NCBI GenBank assembly: GCA_027943245.1
Contig: JANDJZ010001115.1
Location: forward strand, 1-12,714
Length of the DNA stretch: 12,714 nucleotides
Source of the DNA: Acanthamoeba sp. SK_2022b
Taxonomy: Eukaryota; Discosea; Longamoebia; Acanthamoebidae
Direction of reading: 5' to 3'
Program-made: the position numbers and the translations under genes
Notes under the pieces: generated by a model
Told to the model about the DNA's origin: nothing
The model's database searches: none
The model's input: the letters and a program-made list of their open reading frames with translations, nothing else
Shown: in pieces, positions 1-12,714 of the stretch
Layout: each line of letters starts with the position of its first letter
Numbering within the stretch: the stretch's first letter is position 1

Positions 1-1
1 G

Positions 2-3086
<3,085 letters not shown>

Positions 3087-3249
3087 ATGCCCACTTCGTT
3101 CTTCTTCTTCTTCTTGTCCCACTTCCCTTCTCCTGTAACCACCTCATCACTCCGCGTGCCGAGAGGGTCTTCCTCTTCACTCTTGCTCGTGCGCAACACC
3201 CCGGAGGCCCCTCACCTGCACCAATCATTTTTGTCTCAAAATAATAATT

Positions 3250-3280
3250 AATAAATAAAACTTCAATAAAGGCAAATAAA
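3250..3280 (+). terminator. Clustered AATAAA poly(A) signals for gene 1
   Basis: Four AATAAA hexamers on the + strand (3250, 3254, 3265, 3275) lie in an AT-rich island 164-195 bp past the squalene monooxygenase stop. They sit immediately before the end of the converging SET gene, whose stop is at 3289-3287. Usual cleavage 10-30 nt downstream would place the 3' end inside the antisense of that gene's last exon. Confidence 0.7.
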
Positions 3281-3285
3281 TGCAT

Positions 3286-3291
3286 TTTATT
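3286..3291 (-). terminator. AATAAA overlapping the stop codon of the SET gene
   Basis: On the minus strand the last codons read GAA TAA AAT, so AATAAA (3291-3286) contains the TAA stop. If this is the signal used, the 3' UTR would be only about 10-30 nt. Confidence 0.55.
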
Positions 3292-4187
3292 CTCGCGGGG
3301 CTGACTCGTGGGCGCCATCGTCGGAGGCTTCGGCGGAGCATTTGGGGCAGGAGCAGAGGAAGCCGTACCGCTGCGCGAGCTCCTGCCTGCGCTCTTCCAC
3401 GGGCGCCCGCGTGTCCACGTACTCGATGAACAGCTGCTCGCCTGCAAGCCCCGCCGCCCTCGCATTGGTCAACGCCGTGTGGCGTGCACGCAATGTGAAC
3501 GTGTCACAGCTTGGCGCAGGCGGGCGAGGCGGGAAACCTTGCTTGACGTCGGCGCAGGCGATGAACGCCACGCGCTTGTCGCCGTGCCTGTTGCATCGGT
3601 CCACGTTCGGCCTGACATGCACCGCCAAACACAAACAAACAAAACGCAAACGCAGCAGCGATGTGAGGCTCGAGGCGCACATGGGAGACGAGTAGGAGAA
3701 ACCGAGAGCGTACGTGCAGGAGTGGTTGAAGTAGCTGGCGTGGAGGAAGAGCGCGACGCCGTCCTCCCGTCGGTCCGTGTAGACGCCCTCGGCCTCGGCC
3801 TCGTCCACGATCCACAGCCCGAACGTGTTCTGGTGATTGAAAGAGGAGGGGAGGGCGGTGAGACATCGATGGTGGCATCTTTGGGGGGAGGGGTAGAGAG
3901 AACCCGCATGAGGATGGTGAACAGCCAAAAGCAGAACCCCTCGTCCACCAGTGCATCGGGTCAAGGAAATAAATACAAATAAATACAAATAAATACAAAT
4001 AAATACAGATAAATGCAGATAAATACAGATTCCAGGTGCATTCCACGCACACGAACACAACGCAGGCAAGTTGGAGAAAGGATATGAGAGGCGAGGTTGG
4101 TCTGGCCGAAGATGTACTCGAGCATCGAAAACTCAGGCGGGAAGCCCTGCGGCTCGATGTCCGCCGAACAGAAATGTCTGCGCGCCG

Positions 4188-4271
<84 letters not shown>

Positions 4272-4829
4272 TGTGTTGGTGGAAGACAAGCGAGGGAGTG
4301 AGCGTGGCGTACCGGAGGTGGGCGAAGAGGCCGTTGGGCTGGTCCAGGGCTTCCTCCAGCGACACGTCCGCGCCGAGCTTAGCGACCTCCTGCCCCCCCC
4401 CACACAAATGCAACAGTGAGCGCACGTTGCGCGCACGGGCGCGAGCGGGCGAGCCCCTTACCGTCGACAGCTGCGCGATCAGCCTGCGCAAGCCGTGTGT
4501 CGTGTGTGCGCGCGCGCGTGCGACACCACCACCCATCGCGGAGGACACAGTGATCAGGGAGGTCGACAAGGCGGCGCTGAGAAGGGGCAAGGGGCGGGGA
4601 GCGATACCGAGAGATGAGGAGGGGGTAGGCGCGGCCCTGCTCGCGGCACAGCGCGTTGAAGTCCCGTAGGGCCTGCCCCGTGGTTTCTTGCTCCGCTTGG
4701 GCCCCCGCGCAGAGCAGCCGATGGTGGCTCTCCCACGCCTCTGCCACGCACCTGTCGCGCTCCCGGCCAACGCCACAACACACACGTCTCAGCATAAACA
4801 CACGCACGCACACAACACACGCGCGCGCG

Positions 4830-4902
<73 letters not shown>

Positions 4903-5467
4903 CACACACACAGAGAAACGACAAGTGCAGGTTCAAGGCTTGCCTGTCGCTGCAGTAGAGGTCCTCTTGGCAGTGGAGGCACGCGACGGCGGGTGGTGAG
5001 GCCTCGAGCTTGCGCAAACACTGGGCGCAGTGTCGCGTCTGCAATCCGCGTGCGCGAGCGTGTCGTGTCGTGTCGTGTCGTGTCGTGTCGTGTCGTGTCG
5101 TGTCGTGTCCATGCGTGGCGCGTCAATGTGTGCTGGGTAGGCGAAGAGGGGGAGGCGCATTGGGGGGGGGGGTGAGTGTAGGTGGGAGTGGGGGCGTACG
5201 TCGCGCGGGGCGAATGCGAGGGGGCTCTCTTCCAGGATGACCTCACCGGCCTTGAAGTCCCGCAGCGCAAACAGCCCTCGGCCCATGGGCTCCCGCTCGT
5301 CCTCGCCGCCGTCCTGCCGGCCGCCAACGCTCTGTATGGCAATGCCGGCCTCCCGCAGCAGAGCAGCTGCATTCCGCGCCTGCAGGTAGCCCACCTGGTT
5401 TTGCAGCCCCCGTTGGTAAGAATCAATCGATCTCTACTCACGCGATGTGCTTGTGTACCTCCTCCAT
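3287..5467 (-). CDS. MYND zinc-finger/SET-domain protein (SMYD-type methyltransferase), about 11 exons
   Basis: Probable SAM-dependent protein lysine methyltransferase. Exons on the minus strand: 5467-5459, 5394-5200, 5038-4944, 4751-4608, 4483-4462, 4389-4313, 4177-4051, 3939-3904, 3829-3714, 3611-3538, 3441-3287 (349 aa). The first SET segment is GRGLFALRDFKAGEVILEE (about 42-58). The MYND finger follows, with all eight ligands: C72, C75, C88, C91, C97, C101, H110, C114. The SET core has NTFGLW, FNHSCTPN (269-276) and GEQLFIEY with the conserved Tyr 306. The post-SET cysteines are C328, C330 and C333. Intron 3 (4943-4752) is GC-AG. Exon 1 (9 nt) and the donor of exon 7 (4051 versus 4057) are the least certain. 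The N-terminus could also lie at ATG within EPMGRG. It is divergent from the aminotransferase gene and converges on gene 1. Confidence 0.9.
3964..4030 (-). repeat. Decamer repeat (AAATAAATAC)n in intron 7 of the SET gene
   Basis: On the + strand a 10-bp unit, AAATAAATAC, is repeated about four times and then continues with GATAAATGCA-like variants. It sits in the intron at 4050-3940 of the minus-strand gene. No AG occurs in transcript orientation between about 4105 and 3941, so GACGAG at 3940 is the first usable acceptor. Confidence 0.85.
4190..4270 (-). repeat. (CU)n(CA)n compound repeat in intron 6 of the SET gene
   Basis: The + strand reads about 33 TG units followed by about 7 GA units. 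In transcript orientation this is (CU)n then (CA)n, inside the intron at 4312-4178 that separates the LFAHLR exon from the HFCSAD exon. Confidence 0.95.
4752..4943 (-). other. GC-AG intron within the MYND finger
   Basis: Exon 3 ends in GACAG and the intron begins GCAAGC. The acceptor is GCGACAG before GTGCGTGG. Only this junction joins YCSD to RCVAEAWESHH and keeps the C97-x3-C101 spacing of the MYND finger. No GT donor nearby preserves frame and motif. The exon-side AG plus GCAAG matches the strong consensus expected of GC-AG introns. Confidence 0.8.
4819..4912 (-). repeat. (CG)n(CA)n compound repeat in the GC-AG intron
   Basis: About nine CG units (4821-4838) run into about 37 CA units on the + strand. 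In the SET-gene transcript this is a long (GU)n followed by (CG)n. All of it is alternating purine-pyrimidine, a Z-DNA-prone sequence. Confidence 0.95.
5061..5109 (-). repeat. (TGTCG)n pentanucleotide repeat in intron 2 of the SET gene
   Basis: About 9.8 perfect copies of TGTCG on the + strand lie just upstream (in transcript terms) of the GGATTGCAG acceptor at 5039. The transcript reads (CGACA)n and has no AG. Confidence 0.95.
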
Positions 5468-5583
5468 GTTTGATTTTTCCTCAATTTTCTTTTCTATTTT
5501 CCTTCTATTTTTGCTCACTTAAGTTTCCTTTTCTCGGTTTTTTCACCTTGGTCAATTTTGCTTGCGCGTGCTTGGCGTCGTGG
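5468..5583. promoter_or_regulatory. Compact divergent promoter, SET gene / aminotransferase
   Basis: Only 116 bp separate the inferred ATG of the minus-strand SET gene (5467) from the ATG of the plus-strand aminotransferase (5584). The interval is T-rich on the + strand (repeated CTATTTT, TTTTC), in sharp contrast to the GC-rich exons. No clear TATA box is seen. Its role is inferred from position and composition. Confidence 0.55.
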
Positions 5584-8595
<3,012 letters not shown>

Positions 8596-8730
8596 AGCCA
8601 CCATGCTAGGCAGATGTTGGGCAGTGGTAGAATGATTAAGTAGAATGCACCAATGCCAACAAGGCATCGATCCGATTGGCCATTGACCGACAATAATGAA
8701 AGACATGCTCTGATAGATTCAATCGATTGG

Positions 8731-9529
8731 CTATTCCGGGCTCCAAATGGCGAGAGAGATGCGAGCAGCGCGGGTGGTGGAGGTGACGTCCTTGTCGAGG
8801 GTCGTCAACAGGTGGTAATTGCCCAGCTTGTCGCTCACCTCGTCCGTCAGCCGCGGCGCTATGCCGTGCCCGAACTCTGAGCAAACGGTCAACCGATCGG
8901 TCATCGTGCCATTCGGGGGGGGTAGACTCCAATATCAATCCATAACATGATATCACCATGCGTGCTTACCTCGGTAGGCCTCGTCCTTCAGAACGAGGGC
9001 GCTGCCCGGTTCGAGCAGCAGACTCACGGCGGGCTCCAGAGTGTCCTCCGAATCAAGAACCTGTGCCCACGGCGAGGTGCACCTCTTAGCAGAGCGTGCA
9101 GAGAAGACAAGGAGGAACAGGAGCAGGAGGAGGAGAGAACCAGCGTGGGCGTGAAGGGAACGCTGAGGTCTTTGCGCCCAGAGTTGCGGTAAAAGTCGAG
9201 GCAGCAGTAGGAGAGGAGCGATACGATGACCACCTGCTGGCCCTCCTTCGAGTCGATGTGCGGCTGCGCGCCAATCACCACGCGATATCGTGTCATATAT
9301 GAGCCAATGAATGAGAAAGAGAGAGGGGGGGGTTGACGTACGACAAGACGATAGGGCTCAGGGTGAGGCAGGTAGTGGTTGACCGACACCTGAGTGGGTC
9401 GCTGCTTCATTGCGCCCAAGGCCTGCAGGCGATCCACCAACTCCTCCAGCCAATCCGGATACGCCACTGATCACGTGTGCCCCCTCCCCATCAATCACCA
9501 GCCACGCACAGGTTGGTGCATGCATGCAT

Positions 9530-9602
<73 letters not shown>

Positions 9603-9948
9603 ACACACACGATGTCAAGGCAAAGGGTGCGCACGTTTGGCGCCGTAGGGCAGGACCTTGGGGCCGCCCTTGCCCGTAATGCCGTATCGCGCTGGCTTGA
9701 CCCCGACCTTGCCCGCCTTTTGCGTTCACCACCAGACCACGCGGTGATTGGTGGTTAGGGAGAGGGAGATTGGGGGGGGGGCTGGAGGACTCGGTTACGT
9801 TGCGGGCCAGGCGGTAGGCAGCGGCGGAACTCAGCGCGCGGCTGACGTAGGTTGCCCCGGGGAGGCCCTCGATCGTGCCATCGCCTGGCCGAAGCGGTTC
9901 AGGCTCCCTTTCGTCTTCAAGCATAGAGGAGCCGTCCTGCTCGTCCAT
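8731..9948 (-). CDS. ALKBH6: ALKBH6-like AlkB-family Fe(II)/2-oxoglutarate dioxygenase, 6 exons
   Basis: AlkB-type demethylase of nucleic acids; its physiological substrate cannot be inferred. Exons on the minus strand: 9948-9799, 9716-9635, 9466-9342, 9263-9141, 9060-8970, 8876-8731 (238 aa, about the length I recall for human ALKBH6). Motifs: the acidic start MDEQDGSSMLEDE; QVSVNHYLPH (about 105-114), the NxY strand; PHIDS with Fe ligands H121 and D123; VSLLS with LDFYR; SLLLEPGSALVL (about 173-184), the ALKBH6-like strand; FGHGIAPR with Fe ligand H194; and RISLAI with R229 for 2-oxoglutarate. The chain ends at WSPE, so the usual second Arg of the R-x5-R signature is Trp 235. The donor of exon 4 could instead be AGC/GTTCCC near 9156. 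It is divergent from the M20 gene and convergent with the aminotransferase. Confidence 0.87.
9517..9610 (-). repeat. (TGCA)n(CA)n compound repeat in intron 2 of the AlkB gene
   Basis: TGCATGCATGCATG (9517-9530) is followed by about 39 CA units on the + strand. In the minus-strand transcript this is (GU)n then (UGCA)n, within the intron at 9634-9467 between the PYGAK and AYPDWL exons. Confidence 0.95.
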
Positions 9949-10047
9949 GTCGTTGCACGATCGCTGAAGTCAAGGTATTGTTATGGTGGGAAATGTACAC
10001 AAGAAAATACAAAAGCAATAACACATTTATATCGTGCTGCAAAAAGG
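9949..10047. promoter_or_regulatory. Compact divergent promoter, AlkB gene / M20 amidohydrolase
   Basis: 99 bp separate the two ATGs. TTGCACGAT (9953-9961) and ATCGTGCTGCAA (10031-10042) form an imperfect inverted pair, so each gene has an ATCGTGC...AA element just upstream of its ATG. An A+T segment (CATTTATATCG, 10024-10034) precedes the M20 start. The role is inferred from position and symmetry. Confidence 0.5.
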
Positions 10048-10746
10048 ATGCTGTCGAGCGAGCAGTTGGAGGGGCTGGTGGCTCTGAGGCGGGAGCTTCA
10101 TCGCCACCCCGAGGTGGGGTTCCAGGAGTTCGAGACGCGCGAACGCATGCGTGCTGCTCTCCTTCGCGCTGGTCTCGAGCCCGAAGCCATCAAGGTCAAC
10201 CAACATCTGCACTTAGATCGACCCAACTGCATTATATTTATTTATTTATTTATATTGTTATAATATTCTTGTGCAGGAATGTGCACGCACGGGCCTGGTG
10301 GTTGACATCCGCGGCACGGGCGAGGGCGAAGCGCGTGGCGTGAGCATGGTACCACACCGCACACGCCGCACGCACCGCGAAGGACTGAATGGGGAACACC
10401 TGTGTCCGCGACCTAGGTGGCCCTGCGTACCGACCTGGACGCGCTGCCCATGACCGAGAACAACCACCACCTGCCCCACCGCTCTGTCAAGTACACCACA
10501 AAACACGCTTTTTTTTTTGCCCACCACCCAACCACCCACCAACGTTGGTTGATGGCGCATTGCATTCTCGTGCGCGTAGCGAGGGCGTGGCCCACATGTG
10601 CGGTCACGACGGCCACATGGCGTGCCTCATCGGCGCTGCCACCCTTCTCGTCCAGGTGCGTCTCGCTCTCCTCCCCCATCTCACTCGTCCTCCTCTTGTC
10701 TTGCAACAACCATGACCTCCAACCGGCTTGTCGCCTCTCACTCACC

Positions 10747-10816
<70 letters not shown>

Positions 10817-12147
10817 AATCGCGCGCGGTGTCAGGCGCGCGGCAAGATTCCCAAGACGCAAACGGTGCGGCTGCTCTTCCAGCCCGCCGAAGAGTCCCCG
10901 GGCGGAGCTCCCCTCATGATCGAAGAAGGTGATTTATATGTTATTTATTTATTATATTCTATAATAATTTATAATCGTGGGTGGTGGCAGGTTGCCTGGA
11001 CGGCGTGGATGAGGTGTATGGCATGCACAACTGGCCCACCGTCGAGCTCGGCACGCTCTTGTACACGCATCCTCCCCGTGCCTTGCCGCTGTTGTGCGTG
11101 CGTGCGTGCGTTCTCACTTGGAATTCGCCGGCGTGCAGGACCAAGGTGGGCCCGGTGATGGCCCACACCTCCCGGTTCGAGGTCGTCGTCAAGGGCAAGG
11201 GCGGCCATGGCTCTCAGCCCCACGTACGCCTCTCCCCGTTCCTACGGCTTATTCGCTGTCTCACCAACGCAAACGCAAACGCAAACGCAAACGCAAACGC
11301 AAACGCAAACGCAAACGCAAACGCAAACGCAAACGCAAACGCAGCAAACGGTGGACCCGATAGTGTGCGCAGCGACGTGCGTGTCTGCGCTTCAGACGGT
11401 GATTTCGCGCAACGTGTCCTACGCCGACCCAGCGGTGCTCTCGGTGTGCTTCCTGCACGGCGGCGAGGCCTTCAACGTCATCCCCGACACCTGCCGCTTC
11501 GGCGGCACCATCCGCGACCTGTCTCCCGCCGTGTTCGACAACATCAAGCAACGCCTGACTACCATTGGTGCAACTTTGTTTCTTTGAATAAGGAAATAAT
11601 GTCGACATGCCCTCACACCGTGTGTGTGTTGCGTGCGGTCAGTGGAGCAGACGTGTGCGGCGTATGGCTGCGAGTGCGAGGTGGACGTGGAGTCGCGCTA
11701 CCCCGTTCTCGTCAACAGCGAGGCCGAGAATGACCACGTCGTGCGGCTTGCCAAGGGCTTCTTTGGCCCCGACAACGTGAGCGACCGCCTCCTGCCCATG
11801 CTGGCCGCCGAGGTAAACGCCCACGCCCACGCCCACGCCCACGCCCACGCCCACGCCCACGCCCACGCCCACGCCCACGCCCACGCCCACGCCCACGCCC
11901 ACGCCCACGCCCACGCCGTATGTGGAGGGGCAACTGCAACTGAGCTGTGGACTTGGCGCAGGACTTTGCGTACTACCTGGAGAAGAAGCCCGGCTGCTTC
12001 TTCTTCCTGGGGACCAAGGAGGAGGGCCGCACCAACGCCCTCAACCACTCCTCCGACTTCGAGTTCAACGACAGCGTCATCCCGCGGGCCGTCGCCTTCT
12101 GGATCCGCCTGGTCGAGGACCGCCTCAACGTGTCCCTGTACCCTTGA
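10048..12147 (+). CDS. M20D-family amidohydrolase (hippuricase/IAA-amino acid hydrolase-like), 10 exons
   Basis: Di-metal amidohydrolase that cleaves N-acyl or amide-linked amino acids; the natural substrate is not evident. Exons: 10048-10194, 10277-10348, 10417-10490, 10580-10655, 10835-10928, 10991-11060, 11139-11223, 11345-11567, 11643-11812, 11962-12147 (398 aa). Motifs: RRELHRHPEVGFQE (about 14-27); VALRTDLDALPM (74-85); MCGHDGH with metal ligands C105 and H107; FQPAEE with catalytic E142 and ligand E143; GMHNWP with H167; KGKGGHGSQPH of the lid domain; AFNVIPD; EDFAYYLEKKPGCFFFLG; and NHSSDFEF with the C-terminal ligand H366. All expected active-site residues are present, so it should be active. 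There is no signal peptide, so it is probably cytosolic. Introns 7 and 9 carry hexanucleotide repeats. Confidence 0.95.
10746..10814 (+). repeat. (CT)n(CA)n compound repeat in intron 4 of the M20 gene
   Basis: About 11 CT units followed by about 22 CA units in the intron at 10656-10834. It has the same CU-then-CA order, in transcript sense, as the repeat in intron 6 of the SET gene on the other strand. Confidence 0.95.
11266..11341 (+). repeat. (AACGCA)n hexanucleotide repeat in intron 7 of the M20 gene
   Basis: About 12 perfect copies end at the acceptor itself: the last unit becomes AACGCAG, the 3' splice site at 11344. Read in the exon frame it would code (Asn-Ala)n. The intron length (121 nt) breaks the frame, so it is not coding. 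Confidence 0.93.
11821..11916 (+). repeat. (CCACGC)16 hexanucleotide repeat in intron 9 of the M20 gene
   Basis: Sixteen perfect copies start about 8 bases after the donor (GAG then GTAAACGC) in the intron at 11813-11961. It reads as (Ala-His)n in the exon frame. The flanking exons join cleanly without it (MLAAE to DFAYYLE, a conserved M20 stretch). Confidence 0.95.
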
Positions 12148-12189
12148 AGCTTCTTCTTCAAATGACTACTTTTGTTTGCTGTCTACTGT

Positions 12190-12352
12190 CTGTTGTTTGT
12201 TTGATGTTTGTTGTTTGTTGTTTGTTGTTTGTTGTTTGTTGTTTGTTGTTTGTTGTTTGTTGTTTGTTGTTTGTTGTTTGTTGTTTGTTTTTGTTTTTGT
12301 TTTTGTTTGTTTGTTTGTTTGTTTGTTTGTTTGTTTGTTTGTTTGTTTTGTT
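12190..12352 (+). repeat. TTTGTTG and TTTG tandem repeats downstream of the M20 gene
   Basis: About a dozen copies of the heptamer TTTGTTG (to about 12287) are followed by a few TTTTTG units and then about a dozen TTTG units. They occupy most of the 293-bp gap between the stop of the M20 gene and the end of the converging partial gene. The + strand is a GU/U-rich 3' UTR or downstream region with no AATAAA; AGTAAA at 12399-12404 is the nearest variant. Confidence 0.9.
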
Positions 12353-12440
12353 TGTTTATTGTTGACTTCCTGTACATGTTATGCTATCAAAAGATATAAG
12401 TAAATGGGCGAGCTGTTGTAGTGTAGTGTAGCATTATGCA

Positions 12441-12714
12441 TCAATCGGCCACCACCAGAGAAGAAGGGGCAGCGCCGAGGCGGGTGACGACGAGGTCCGA
12501 GTACTCGGCGACGAGCGGGGCCATCTGCCTGAAGCCCAGCTTGCCGCTCTCGAACTCGGGGGCCGGCCCGACCCAGCGGAACAGCTCCAGCCCGTTGACC
12601 CACATCGAGACCGAGGCCACCGCCGTCGCCGCCGTCGGCTCGGACCACGCCGCGTAGGCGAGCCTGATGCGGTAGGGCCCGCTGGCGTCGACCGACGACG
12701 GGATCGGGTCGGCG
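12441..12714 (-). CDS. Partial gene, C-terminal 90 residues, possible DUF1961/concanavalin-like domain
   Basis: An open minus-strand frame runs from the window edge to TGA at 12443-12441, with no start in the window. The product is GC-rich in codon use like its neighbours and has beta-strand character: YRIRLAYAAW, SVSMWVNGLELFRWVG, GKLGFRQMAPLVAEY and SDLVVTRLG. The order 'MWVNG...hydrophobic...GKLGFRQMAP...YSDLVV' is that of the last strands of a jelly-roll (concanavalin-like) domain. From memory it is closest to DUF1961-type proteins, but this is not verified. The competing longer frames on this stretch have no such pattern. No transmembrane segment is seen. The function is unknown. Confidence 0.6.
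   Translation of the reverse strand, partial: ADPIPSSVDASGPYRIRLAYAAWSEPTAATAVASVSMWVNGLELFRWVGPAPEFESGKLGFRQMAPLVAEYSDLVVTRLGAAPSSLVVAD

Noticed and set aside
5061..5109. CRISPR-like or telomere-like array from the TGTCG repeats
   Set aside because: It is a perfect 5-bp tandem with no spacers, inside an intron between conserved SET-gene exons.
5182..5583. N-terminal extension of the aminotransferase upstream of ATG 5584
   Set aside because: The frame is open, but it runs through T-rich promoter-like DNA and antisense to exon 2 of the SET gene, with no family similarity before MDALNEGERHPW.
11624..12403. Possible His-rich or Asn-Ala-rich metal-binding protein from the hexanucleotide repeats
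   Set aside because: Reading through intron 9 or 7 puts the downstream exon out of frame and destroys conserved M20 motifs. The repeats are intronic.
12436..12657. Plus-strand open frame at the right edge, and the longer minus-strand Gly/Arg-rich frame
   Set aside because: Their composition is that of shifted GC-rich codons (Arg, Gly, Ala, Pro). The 12713-12441 minus frame has the balanced hydrophobic pattern of a real beta-rich domain.

Overview
This is eukaryotic nuclear DNA. All five complete genes are split into short GC-rich exons separated by short GT-AG introns (two are GC-AG), 44 introns in about 12.7 kb. Many introns carry long microsatellites. The G/C-ending codons, the intron density and the tight gene packing suggest a free-living amoeba such as Acanthamoeba. 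That assignment is an inference from style and gene content, not from a database match.

Six genes lie in strictly alternating orientation (+ - + - + -). (1) 47-3086 +, squalene monooxygenase, 12 exons. (2) 5467-3287 -, MYND zinc-finger/SET-domain protein of SMYD type, about 11 exons. (3) 5584-8595 +, class III PLP aminotransferase with an unusual C-terminal extension, 10 exons. (4) 9948-8731 -, ALKBH6-like Fe(II)/2-oxoglutarate dioxygenase, 6 exons. (5) 10048-12147 +, M20D amidohydrolase, 10 exons. (6) 12714-12441 -, the 3' end of a gene resembling a concanavalin-like/DUF1961-type domain. I built the exon models by hand: each open frame was joined at GT-AG or GC-AG borders so that phase and family motifs are kept. 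All five complete models close in frame, at 567, 349, 657, 238 and 398 residues.

The head-to-head pairs (2/3 and 4/5) have only about 116 and 99 bp between start codons, so each pair probably shares a bidirectional promoter. The tail-to-tail pairs (1/2, 3/4, 5/6) are about 200, 135 and 293 bp apart. The AATAAA signals of genes 2 and 3 overlap their own stop codons. The genes do not form one pathway (sterol synthesis, protein methylation, amine metabolism, nucleic-acid demethylation, amide hydrolysis). What they share is architecture.

Most long open frames on either strand are read-through of (GT)n/(CA)n and other tandem repeats inside introns and are not genes. I found no tRNA, rRNA, mobile element or CRISPR array. 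The features most worth checking are the AG-free orientation of intronic repeats, the stop/poly(A) overlap, the two GC-AG introns, the aminotransferase extension and the Trp in place of the usual second Arg in the AlkB homologue.
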